Assembly (NCBI GenBank): GCA_022701475.1
Contig: JAKOOI010000056.1
Span: forward strand, 1 to 16,909
DNA: 16,909 nucleotides
Source of the DNA: Weeksellaceae bacterium
GTDB taxonomy: Bacteria > Bacteroidota > Bacteroidia > Flavobacteriales > Weeksellaceae
Direction of reading: 5' to 3'
The notes under the pieces were generated by a model. That model worked only from the letters and a program-made list of their open reading frames with translations, did not search any database and had not been told where the DNA came from. The position numbers were made by a program, and so were the translations under genes. This document shows, piece after piece, positions 1 to 6,723 of this stretch. Each line of letters begins with the position of its first letter. Positions within the stretch are counted from its first letter, which is position 1.

Positions 1-171
1 AAGGGAAGGGTTCCTGCCCGTTCCGTAGTGATCCCGGGAAGCTATACCAAACAGTATCCGGCCGGTGAATACCAGGTGCCGTGTGCCCTGATTATCGGAC
101 AGAGAAAAGAATCCACCGATAAGAAAACGTCTTTGAATGATGCCTTGAGGGATAACAATGTGGCCGTTTAA
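1..171 (+). CDS. dapD: Tetrahydrodipicolinate N-succinyltransferase, C-terminal fragment
   Basis: The first 171 bases read as 56 residues and a TAA stop in frame 1. The 5' part lies outside the window. The fragment carries the end of the left-handed beta-helix and the C-terminal tail, with the recognisable strings VVIPGSYTK, GEYQVPCALIIG and KESTDKKTSLNDALR, typical of flavobacterial DapD. The enzyme transfers succinyl from succinyl-CoA to tetrahydrodipicolinate in the succinylase branch of the diaminopimelate/lysine pathway, supplying cell-wall peptidoglycan and protein synthesis in the cytoplasm. A terminator-like hairpin lies 66 bases after the stop, inside the start of the next gene. The family call is by recognition of the conserved C-terminus; the catalytic region is not visible here. 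Confidence 0.9.
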   Translation, partial: KGRVPARSVVIPGSYTKQYPAGEYQVPCALIIGQRKESTDKKTSLNDALRDNNVAV

Positions 172-206
172 GACCTGCCGTTCTCAACCCTATTACCATT
201 ACCATT

Positions 207-1376
207 TTGAAAGATAAAATTTTTAAAATACTGCTGAACCCCAAATACATATTTGGGGTTTATCTTATTATATCTGTTGTTACGGCTATTTCCAAATATT
301 TCAGAGGCAATTATGCCATCAACAATTACCTGATCTTTAAAAGCGTATTCTTCAACACCCGGGACCGTACCAACCTCTTTGCAGAATATCCGGACCGCTT
401 TTTCGATATGAACCATTACGGGGTATTCTTCAGTGTGCTGATTGCACCGTTTGCCCTGATGCCGGACTGGCTCGGGATTTCGCTCTGGAATGCTTTAAAT
501 ACGTTTGTTTTCATATACGCCATCCATAAACTTCCTTTTTCAGATGGAAAAAAGGCCCTTTTTGCCTTATTCTGCCTGCAGGAATACATCACGGCGGCCC
601 TCAGTCTCCAGTTCAATGTAGCACTGACAGGCCTTCTGCTGCTTTCGGCAGTATATATTTATGAACGGAAGGAAATAAAATCCGTTACCGCGATCCTGAT
701 CGGGGTTTTTGTTAAAATTTACGGTATCGTAGGGCTCAGCCAGTTCTTTTTTATCAGAAACAAGATAAAATTTGTTCTCTCGGGACTCGGGATTGCACTC
801 CTGTTTTTCGTGCTGCCCATGGTTTATTCCTCACCGCAGTTTGTGGTACAGTGCTATTCGGACTGGTTTCAGTCGATCATGGAGAAAAATGCGGCCAACC
901 AGGTGTTGGGAAACATGCAGGATATTTCCCTCATGGGATTTGTAAGAAGGATCTTGGGTGACGCTTCTATTTCCAACCTGGTATTCCTGGCTTTCGGCCT
1001 TCCGCTTTTTGCATTGCCGTATGTAAGAGTCAGCCAGTATAAGCATTATGCTTTCCAGCTGATGATCCTGGCTTCCACACTGCTGTTCCTGGTACTGTTC
1101 AGCTCCAGCTCGGAATCACCCACTTATATCATTGCCGTAACAGGAGTAATGATCTGGTTCTTTCTTCAGAAAACACGGACACCGCTGGTTACAGGACTGC
1201 TGGTTTTCGTTATTATTTTTACCTGCTTTTCCACTTCAGACCTTTTCCCGAAATTTATCAAAGAAAATTATATCATTAAATATTCCCTGAAAGCCGTACC
1301 TTGCATTGTTGTCTGGCTGAGGGTAAGCTATGAGCTTCTTACCAAGGATTTTGACAAAAGTTACAGCCTGAATTAA
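207..1376 (+). CDS. Polytopic GT87-like (DUF2029) glycosyltransferase
   Basis: A 389-residue integral membrane protein with roughly nine or ten hydrophobic segments (first at about residues 14-28, then 72-88, 91-107, 117-150, 158-182, 187-206, 256-272, 283-299, 305-320, 326-342). The motif PDRFFDMNHYG (residues 62-72) in the first large loop, with Asp67, and the following APFALMPDWLG fit bacterial GT87/DUF2029 proteins, which transfer a sugar (often mannose) from a polyprenyl-phosphate donor on the outer face of the inner membrane. The start is a TTG at 207. No ATG occurs in frame before Met68, and the residues after the TTG are Lys-rich and lead straight into the first membrane segment. It precedes a GT2 gene by 8 bases, and that GT2 could make its donor. 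Acceptor and sugar are unknown. The family is fairly sure, the exact start less so. Confidence 0.75.
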   Translation: MKDKIFKILLNPKYIFGVYLIISVVTAISKYFRGNYAINNYLIFKSVFFNTRDRTNLFAEYPDRFFDMNHYGVFFSVLIAPFALMPDWLGISLWNALNTFVFIYAIHKLPFSDGKKALFALFCLQEYITAALSLQFNVALTGLLLLSAVYIYERKEIKSVTAILIGVFVKIYGIVGLSQFFFIRNKIKFVLSGLGIALLFFVLPMVYSSPQFVVQCYSDWFQSIMEKNAANQVLGNMQDISLMGFVRRILGDASISNLVFLAFGLPLFALPYVRVSQYKHYAFQLMILASTLLFLVLFSSSSESPTYIIAVTGVMIWFFLQKTRTPLVTGLLVFVIIFTCFSTSDLFPKFIKENYIIKYSLKAVPCIVVWLRVSYELLTKDFDKSYSLN

Positions 1377-1384
1377 CCTATTGT

Positions 1385-2314
1385 ATGAAGAAAATTTCCA
1401 TTGTCATCCCTGCGCATAACGAAGAAGGAAACGTTGCTTTGGTACACGAAAAAATCAGCCGGGTATTTGCCGGGCTCGACGGTTATCATTTTGAGATCAT
1501 CTTTGTAAATGACGGAAGCAGGGACCGGACACAGGAAAAGCTCGAGGAGCTTGCCGCACTGCATCATGAAGTGAAGTTTATTGAATTCTCAAGGAATTTC
1601 GGGCACCAGCCTGCCGTGAAAGCCGGAATGGACTTTGCCCGCGGAAATGCTGTCATTTCGATGGATGGCGATCTCCAGCATCCGCCTGAACTGATACCGC
1701 AGATGATCAGAAAATGGGAAGAAGGCTATGATATCGTTTTTACGGTTAGGAAGTATCCAAAGGAAATTTCATTGTTCAAACGGAAGACCTCCGATTTTTT
1801 CTATAAAATCCTGTCAAAGCTGTCAGATGTCAATCTTACCAAAGGCGGCGGTTCGGATTTCCGGCTGATGGATGCCGGTGCGGTGGATGTGATGCGTAAT
1901 TTTAACGAGGACGACCTTTTCTTGCGGGGGCTTACCAGCTGGATGGGCTTCAGGCAGGCCGGCATTGAATTTACCGCCAATGAGAGGATTTCCGGAGAAA
2001 GCAGCTATAACCTGAAGAAAATGATCACTTTTGCCTTTACCGGGATTACTGCTTTTAGCGTAAAACCGCTCTACATTGCGGCCTATCTCGGGTTTCTGTT
2101 TTCAGGGCTTTCTGTGGTCGGCTACGGAATCTACGTCATTTATTCTTTTGTGGCCAGAACGGAAATCTCCGGCTGGGCATCGCTGATCATGACCATCGTG
2201 TTTTTCGGCGGGCTGCAGCTCATCATCCTGGGGATCATCGGCATCTATCTGGGCAAAATTTTCAAGCAGGTGAAAGACCGGCCGAATTACATCATCAAAA
2301 ATAAAAATTTTTAA
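1385..2314 (+). CDS. GT2 polyprenyl-phosphate sugar synthase (DPM1/GtrB-like)
   Basis: A 309-residue protein with an N-terminal GT-A domain (about 1-220) and two C-terminal membrane helices (about 227-254 and 264-290). Seen in the sequence: the nucleotide-binding start SIVIPAHNEE, VNDGSRDRT (41-49), the metal-binding DGD at 94-96 within MDGDLQHPPE, and RISGESSYN (201-209), the arrangement of dolichol/undecaprenyl-phosphate mannose or glucose synthases such as GtrB. Enzymes of this type move a sugar from a nucleotide sugar onto a polyprenyl phosphate at the inner membrane. The gene sits 8 bases after the GT87-like gene and 2 bases before the deacetylase gene, so one transcript is likely. A donor-maker next to a lipid-linked-donor user suggests the two act in one glycan pathway. 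Which sugar it uses cannot be read from sequence. Confidence 0.88.
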   Translation: MKKISIVIPAHNEEGNVALVHEKISRVFAGLDGYHFEIIFVNDGSRDRTQEKLEELAALHHEVKFIEFSRNFGHQPAVKAGMDFARGNAVISMDGDLQHPPELIPQMIRKWEEGYDIVFTVRKYPKEISLFKRKTSDFFYKILSKLSDVNLTKGGGSDFRLMDAGAVDVMRNFNEDDLFLRGLTSWMGFRQAGIEFTANERISGESSYNLKKMITFAFTGITAFSVKPLYIAAYLGFLFSGLSVVGYGIYVIYSFVARTEISGWASLIMTIVFFGGLQLIILGIIGIYLGKIFKQVKDRPNYIIKNKNF

Positions 2315-2316
2315 AC

Positions 2317-3093
2317 ATGGTATTATTGAGTTTTGATATCGAAGAATTTGATATGCCACTGGAATATCAGGGAAAAATCCCTTTCGAAAAACAGATTTCC
2401 GTCTCACAGACCGGGCTTGTACGCATTCTGGATCTTCTGAAAAAACATCAGGTAAAAGCCACCTTCTTTTCTACGGTGGTTTTTGCGGAACACAGCAGGG
2501 GTCTGATCGAAAGACTGCTGCAGGAAGGGCACGAGCTCGCTTCCCATACATGGTTCCATTCCGAATTTCAGGAAAAGCATCTGAAGGAATCCAGAGAGCG
2601 GCTGGAAGAATTATTTTCCACCGAAATTACAGGCCTGAGAATGCCGCGCATGATGCCCGTAAGTAAAAATGCGGTTGAAGATGCGGGGTACTCTTATAAT
2701 TCGTCGGTCAATCCGACGTATCTTCCCGGCAGATACAATAACCTGAAAGTTTCGCGGACCTGTTTCAAAGAAGGAAAAGTGACCCAGATTCCGGCTTCGG
2801 TTTCCCCGAATTTCAGGATTCCGCTGTTCTGGCTCAGCTTTCATAATTTCCCGCTGGCCTTTTACCGGAAATTAGCTGCAGACGTATTAAAAAAAGACGG
2901 TTACCTGAATGTTTATTTCCATCCCTGGGAATTTGCTGAAATCAGGGATGAAGCATTCAGGCTGCCTGGTTTTACGGTTAAAAATACCGGAAAAGAAATG
3001 GTAGAGAGGTTTGATGCTTTCATCTCCTGGCTGAAAAGGAAAAACTATGCCTTCGGAACTTTTCAGGAATTTCAAAAACAGACCGGATCATGA
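2317..3093 (+). CDS. NodB-type polysaccharide deacetylase
   Basis: A 258-residue protein covering one NodB homology domain. Visible motifs are SFDIEEFD (5-12, catalytic/metal Asp7), GHELASHTWFH (71-81, with the H-x4-H pair His72/His77 and His81), LRMPRM (107-112, the usual R-x-P motif) and VYFHPWE (199-205, His202). These are the five-motif signature of metal-dependent carbohydrate esterase family 4, which removes N- or O-acetyl groups from glycans. The opening FDIEEF resembles the PuuE/exopolysaccharide-associated branch. There is no signal peptide, so it may act in the cytoplasm on a lipid-linked intermediate; that is inference. It starts 2 bases after the GT2 stop and its stop overlaps the next start (ATGA at 3090). 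Confidence 0.85.
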   Translation: MVLLSFDIEEFDMPLEYQGKIPFEKQISVSQTGLVRILDLLKKHQVKATFFSTVVFAEHSRGLIERLLQEGHELASHTWFHSEFQEKHLKESRERLEELFSTEITGLRMPRMMPVSKNAVEDAGYSYNSSVNPTYLPGRYNNLKVSRTCFKEGKVTQIPASVSPNFRIPLFWLSFHNFPLAFYRKLAADVLKKDGYLNVYFHPWEFAEIRDEAFRLPGFTVKNTGKEMVERFDAFISWLKRKNYAFGTFQEFQKQTGS

Positions 3094-4190
3094 AGATAGC
3101 GTACGATGCCAAAAGGTTTTTTCACAACACATCCGGATTGGGAAACTACTCCCGTGACCTGGTGAGAATACTGTCCCGTTATTTCCCGGAGAACGAATAT
3201 CTTCTTTTGAATAAAAACAAATCGGAACGCGGTGCAGATATTCTGCAGCATCAGAACGTCCGTTTTGTGGAAACCTCAAAAGGACAGATGTCCCGGCAGT
3301 TTAAAATGGGAAAAGATGCCCAGAAAGCAGGAGCGGATCTGTTCCATGGCCTCTCAGGCGAGCTTCCTTTGCGATGGGATAAAAAACCGATTAAAAAAGT
3401 GGTGACCATTCACGATCTTATTTTTGTGCGGTATCCGCAATACTATTCATTTTTTGACCGTAAGATCCACTTCTGGAAGTTCAGAAAAGCAGCGGAATCG
3501 GCTGATAGAATCATTGCCATTTCAGAACAGACCAGGCAGGATATCATTCAGTTCCTGAAGGTCCCTGAAAATAAAATCGAAGTCATATACCAGGGCTGCC
3601 ACCAGGCATTCAAGGAGGAACAGACTGATGAATTCACCGGCTTGGTAAAAGAGAAATTCAGCCTTCCGGAAAGGTTTATCCTGAATGTAGGAACAATTGA
3701 AGAGCGCAAAAACCTCCTGAATATTGTGAAAGGCATTCAGGGTACGCAAATTCCATTGGTTGTGGTCGGCAGAAAAACAAATTATTTTAAAACGGTTGAG
3801 GCATTCATCCGCAAAAACAAAATGCAGGAGCAGGTTATTTTTCTGGAAGGGGTTTCTATGGATGAACTGGCCGTACTCTACAAACTGGCCGATATTTTTG
3901 TCTATCCAAGTTTCTTTGAAGGTTTCGGAATCCCGGTGATTGAAGCGCTGTTTTCAAAAACCGTAGTCATCACCAGTAATACCAGCTGTCTCCCTGAAGC
4001 GGGCGGTCCGGATTCCATGTATGTGGATCCCGGAAACGAACGGGATTTAAAAGCTAAAATCAAGTTTCTATGGGATTATGAATCCGAGCGGAAACGACGT
4101 GCTGAAAAAGGGTTTGAATTTGTACAGAAGTTCAATGATGAAGCCATTGCAGGACAGCTGATCCGGTTTTATCAGGATCTGATTCACTAA
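3090..4190 (+). CDS. GT4-family glycosyltransferase
   Basis: A 366-residue soluble GT-B glycosyltransferase. The N-terminal acceptor domain shows the glycine-rich GLGNYSRDL (16-24) and VTIHDLIFVRYP (105-116). The C-terminal donor domain shows NVGTIEERKN (199-208, with Arg206 and Lys207) and EGFGIPVIE (277-285), the E-x7-E motif of retaining GT4 enzymes that grips the nucleotide sugar. Such enzymes build cell-surface polysaccharides, often using GDP-mannose or a UDP-sugar. The gene overlaps the deacetylase by four bases and is the last of the cluster, 29 bases before a strong hairpin. Sugar and linkage are not predictable here. Confidence 0.88.
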   Translation: MKIAYDAKRFFHNTSGLGNYSRDLVRILSRYFPENEYLLLNKNKSERGADILQHQNVRFVETSKGQMSRQFKMGKDAQKAGADLFHGLSGELPLRWDKKPIKKVVTIHDLIFVRYPQYYSFFDRKIHFWKFRKAAESADRIIAISEQTRQDIIQFLKVPENKIEVIYQGCHQAFKEEQTDEFTGLVKEKFSLPERFILNVGTIEERKNLLNIVKGIQGTQIPLVVVGRKTNYFKTVEAFIRKNKMQEQVIFLEGVSMDELAVLYKLADIFVYPSFFEGFGIPVIEALFSKTVVITSNTSCLPEAGGPDSMYVDPGNERDLKAKIKFLWDYESERKRRAEKGFEFVQKFNDEAIAGQLIRFYQDLIH

Positions 4191-4219
4191 TTTTCTTCCT
4201 TAATCCATTTTTTGATACA

Positions 4220-4251
4220 CCAAACGTCCGGAATCATCTCCGGACGTTTGG
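4220..4251. terminator. Bidirectional hairpin between convergent genes
   Basis: A perfect 13-bp inverted repeat, CCAAACGTCCGGA (4220-4232) and its complement (4239-4251), with a six-base loop ATCATC. It lies between the GT4 stop (4190) and the end of the convergent surface-protein gene (4267). The T tract is short on the plus side (CTTTTG at 4261-4266) and absent on the minus side, so it may end transcription inefficiently or mainly protect 3' ends. The palindrome is seen directly; its termination role is inferred from position. Confidence 0.75.
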
Positions 4252-4266
4252 TAGTGTAAACTTTTG

Positions 4267-5094
4267 TTATTCCACTTCAAAAGGAACGGCATACATCTGG
4301 ACATACGGTCCGTAGCTTCCTGCATCAAATCTGAAACGGATGCTTCTTGTTGCCGTGCCGGACCAGTTTCCCCCGGACATATAAACCCAAAGGTAGAGGT
4401 TGGTAGGCTGGGTGATGGTAACGGCGATATTTCCTGATCCATAGTAATCCGGACTTGCAGCAGCGGCGTTATACAGCCTCGGAATAATGATCGACTTGAT
4501 CGGAGTCAGGTAATTCGGAGCGACGTTAGCCGATGAAGACGTTGACAGGAAAACGGATGCAAAACCGTCATTGGTAGAACTGGGAGAGGCATTGGTTCCG
4601 GTCGGGGCACACCACATGGTAAAATTCACCTGGTATTTTCCCGGTGTCAGCGTAATGAATGCACCGGAGTAGGCAATTCTCTGGTCTCCGGAAATCAACG
4701 GATCGTCAATCGTAGCCATGGTTTGCTCTGTAGTCGGGATCGTTGCCAGTTTGGCGAAGCTGGTGCCGGGGGCCGCCCATCGGGCATTTCCGCTGGAATC
4801 GGACGTCAGCACTTTTCCCAGGCCTTCGGAAGTATCGGTAATTTTAATCGCACTTCCTGATCCCGCATTGATTTCGAGCTTTGCAGAAGGGGCAATGGTT
4901 CCCACACCTACATTTCCGTTGGAATCAACAGTTACATCATTCAGCTGCTGGGCGGCAGACGGTACCCCGGTTAAAGGATTGTCCTTTGCACCGTCTACGT
5001 GAAAGGCCGCTTGTGGATTCTGTGTATTGATGCCAACCTGAGCGGATAAGGAAATGGGTAAAGCACAAAGGACAGTAAGTACATGTTTTATCAT
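4267..5094 (-). CDS. Secreted surface protein with GxGT/VLTSD-type repeats
   Basis: A 275-residue protein beginning with a Sec signal peptide (positive start, hydrophobic 5-16, cleavage after about Ala18/Gln19 at SLSAQ). The mature part starts with VGINTQNPQAAFHV (20-33) and repeats the pattern as VGVGTIAPSAKLEI (62-75), then GKVLTSDSSGNARW (93-106). These phrases recur in flavobacterial extracellular proteins and resemble the neck of phage tail-fibre-like or trimeric adhesin-like proteins. From about 110 to 275 lies a beta-rich, Ser/Thr/aromatic-rich domain that could be a jelly-roll-like head. No Por sorting domain or lipobox is seen. I do not know a defined function; surface or secreted structural protein is the most that can be supported. 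It is a single gene between the GT cluster and the his operon. Confidence 0.7.
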   Translation of the reverse strand: MIKHVLTVLCALPISLSAQVGINTQNPQAAFHVDGAKDNPLTGVPSAAQQLNDVTVDSNGNVGVGTIAPSAKLEINAGSGSAIKITDTSEGLGKVLTSDSSGNARWAAPGTSFAKLATIPTTEQTMATIDDPLISGDQRIAYSGAFITLTPGKYQVNFTMWCAPTGTNASPSSTNDGFASVFLSTSSSANVAPNYLTPIKSIIIPRLYNAAAASPDYYGSGNIAVTITQPTNLYLWVYMSGGNWSGTATRSIRFRFDAGSYGPYVQMYAVPFEVE

Positions 5095-5610
5095 TTTCAG
5101 AATTTAAATTTTTAATGGGATGCACCGTATTTCCCTGCAAAAGAAAATACAGCAGGCGCCCTGTACCGGCAATGGAATACTACAGATGTCAGGACCTGCA
5201 AATATATCAAAAGCGAATGAGAAAATAAAGGCCAATTTCTCTGGCAGAAGAAATGTAACCCTGGCATAACATGAACTTGAAGTAGTGATTGGATTAAAGG
5301 GTTGGAAGAAGTAAGCGGGATACCGGAAGTTCATTTTGCCAGAATAACGGTCAGCAGTATTCTAAGGAAAATGATCATATTATTTTATGTAAAGGGGTGA
5401 TCCTTCATAGCTCCGGATACCGTAAGGTCCCTGTTATCTAAATATGATCAGACAAAATGAATGATCAGACAAAACATTTTATCACTCTATGTAAATTGTG
5501 ACTGAATAGCTTCAATCAAATTTTTAATTAAATAAATGTCTGAATACAAGTTGAATACGGTAAAATTTATGTTAAAATAAAATGGCGGTAGAAGAAAATT
5601 CGAAAGAAAA
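5095..5610. other. Divergent intergenic spacer before the his promoter
   Basis: This AT-rich stretch separates the minus-strand surface-protein gene from the his leader. I find no convincing gene in it. It holds the possible -7 element of the surface-protein gene and three copies of ATGATCA (5371-5377, 5444-5450, 5461-5467). The last two belong to a direct repeat, ATGATCAGACAAAA, at 5444-5457 and 5461-5474 (17-base period). The heptamer contains the palindrome TGATCA. A regulator-binding role is possible but not shown. Confidence 0.4.
5199..5206 (-). promoter_or_regulatory. Possible -7 element for the surface-protein gene
   Basis: On the minus strand this reads TATATTTG, a match to the Bacteroidota -7 consensus TAnnTTTG. 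It lies 104 bases upstream of the start at 5094. No TTTG is found at the expected distance of 19-21 bases further upstream, so the promoter is only half supported. Confidence 0.3.
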
Positions 5611-5643
5611 TTTGTATAATTAGAAAAATATGCTTTACATTTG
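5611..5643 (+). promoter_or_regulatory. Promoter of the histidine operon
   Basis: TTTG at 5611-5614 and TACATTTG at 5636-5643, 21 bases apart, match the Bacteroidota sigma-A (RpoD-type) -33 TTTG and -7 TAnnTTTG elements. Transcription would begin near 5648-5651, leaving roughly 12 bases before the leader-peptide ATG at 5662. An identical TACATTTG with 20-base spacing serves the peptidase gene at 14094-14125. Consensus and spacing are seen; activity is inferred. Confidence 0.75.
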
Positions 5644-5661
5644 CAGAACAATCATTCAACA

Positions 5662-5727
5662 ATGAAACCGAATTTTTTAACAGTACATCATTATCATCAT
5701 CATCTCTGCCAGGACGGAACTGATTGA
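5662..5727 (+). CDS. hisL: Histidine operon leader peptide (attenuator)
   Basis: A 21-codon reading frame, ATG at 5662 to TGA at 5725-5727. It encodes MKPNFLTV, then HHYHHH (codons at 5686-5703, all five His being CAT), then LCQDGTD. Five His codons in a run of six directly upstream of a histidine operon is the hallmark of a leader peptide whose translation senses charged tRNA-His. When histidyl-tRNA is scarce the ribosome stalls on this run. The following codons CAG-GAC-GG (5710-5717) can then pair with the terminator's 5' arm. When histidine is plentiful the ribosome reaches the stop and masks them. The peptide itself probably has no other role. The symbol follows the enterobacterial analogue and does not imply sequence homology. 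Confidence 0.88.
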   Translation: MKPNFLTVHHYHHHLCQDGTD

Positions 5728-5790
5728 TCGATACTACACGTTAAAAATCAAAATATCAAAAAACCGTCTGAGTAAACAGGCGGTTTTTTT
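5710..5790 (+). promoter_or_regulatory. His attenuator: antiterminator and intrinsic terminator
   Basis: The terminator is a 10-bp stem AAACCGTCTG (5761-5770) with CAGGCGGTTT (5777-5786), one T-G wobble, loop AGTAAA, and a tail of T to 5790. The competing structure pairs CAGGACGG (5710-5717, inside the leader-peptide codons) with CCGTCTG (5764-5770): seven base pairs with one bulged G, using most of the terminator's 5' arm. The two folds are mutually exclusive. A stalled ribosome on the His run (5686-5703) leaves 5710-5717 free and favours read-through into hisG; a ribosome at the stop (5725) covers it and favours termination. I saw no convincing 1:2 pause hairpin. The pairing is read by eye; the mechanism is inferred from classical his/trp attenuation. 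Confidence 0.8.
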
Positions 5791-5864
5791 GTTTCCAGAT
5801 TCTTCCCGGGCAATTTGTTTCAAAAAACCATTCGCGTTTACTCAGCACAGCAAAAGTGAATAGA

Positions 5865-6722
5865 ATGAGTAAATTAAAAATAGCCATACAAAAAAGCGGA
5901 AGGCTTTATGAAGAATCGCTTCAGCTGCTTAAAGACTGCGGCATCTTCATCAACAACGGAAAAGACCAGCTGAAAGTTTCCGTAGACAATTTCCCGATGG
6001 AGATCATGTACCTCCGCAACTCCGATATTCCCCAATACCTGGAAGACGGCGTAGTGGATATCGCCATCGTTGGTGAAAACCTTTTGATCGAAAAAGATAA
6101 AAACATTGAAATCGTCCAGCCTCTGGGATTCTCAAAATGCAGGGTTTCCCTGGCTGTTCCGAAAGAGATCGAAACGGATGACATCAGCTATTTCCAGGAT
6201 AAAAAGATTGCTACTTCCTACCCGAACACCCTGAAAAATTTCCTGTATGAAAATAATATTTCAGCAGACATCCACATAATTTCGGGTTCCGTAGAAATCG
6301 CTCCGAATATCGGGCTGGCAGACGGGATATGTGACATCGTAAGCTCAGGGAGCACATTATTCAGAAACGGGTTGAGAGAAACCGTTACCATCCTGAAATC
6401 GGAAGCCGTCCTGGCAAAAACGGCCCTGCTCGATGAAGACAAAAAAGCCATTCTGGAAAAATTCCTGTTCAGGATAAAAGCGGTGTTACGGGCAAAAAAC
6501 TCGAAATACATCCTGATGAATGTTCCGGATGATAAAATCGGACTGATCTCCAAAACGCTTCCGGTTCTGAAGAGCCCGACGGTTATTCCGCTGGCCGAAA
6601 AAGGCTGGAGCAGCATCCATTCGGTTATCGATGAAGAACGGTTCTGGGAAGTGATTGATGAACTGAAAGAAAATGGTGCCCAGGATATTTTGATTATTCC
6701 AATTGATAAAATGGTAATATAG
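5865..6722 (+). CDS. hisG: ATP phosphoribosyltransferase, long form
   Basis: First step of histidine synthesis: ATP plus PRPP gives phosphoribosyl-ATP. From the ATG at 5865 the protein is 285 residues, the length of the long HisG form that carries a C-terminal ACT-like regulatory domain (from about residue 210, with the end ENGAQDILIIPIDKMVI) for feedback inhibition by histidine. The long form does not need HisZ, and no hisZ is seen here. The N-terminus MSKLKIAIQKSGRLYEES and the string SGSTLFRNGL support the family. An in-frame GTG nine bases upstream (5856) could add three residues, but ATG gives the expected start. The start is 74 bases beyond the attenuator. It ends one base before hisD. 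Confidence 0.96.
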   Translation: MSKLKIAIQKSGRLYEESLQLLKDCGIFINNGKDQLKVSVDNFPMEIMYLRNSDIPQYLEDGVVDIAIVGENLLIEKDKNIEIVQPLGFSKCRVSLAVPKEIETDDISYFQDKKIATSYPNTLKNFLYENNISADIHIISGSVEIAPNIGLADGICDIVSSGSTLFRNGLRETVTILKSEAVLAKTALLDEDKKAILEKFLFRIKAVLRAKNSKYILMNVPDDKIGLISKTLPVLKSPTVIPLAEKGWSSIHSVIDEERFWEVIDELKENGAQDILIIPIDKMVI

Positions 6723-6723
6723 C

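Noticed and set aside
5104..5334. Minus-strand open frame upstream of the surface-protein gene
   Set aside because: 76 residues of unrecognisable sequence without family motifs; treated as non-coding.
5536..5580. 14-codon ATG frame upstream of the his promoter
   Set aside because: It lies before the promoter, has no regulatory codon run and no supporting signal.
5856..5864. GTG at 5856 as the hisG start
   Set aside because: It adds only three residues; the ATG at 5865 gives the usual HisG N-terminus.
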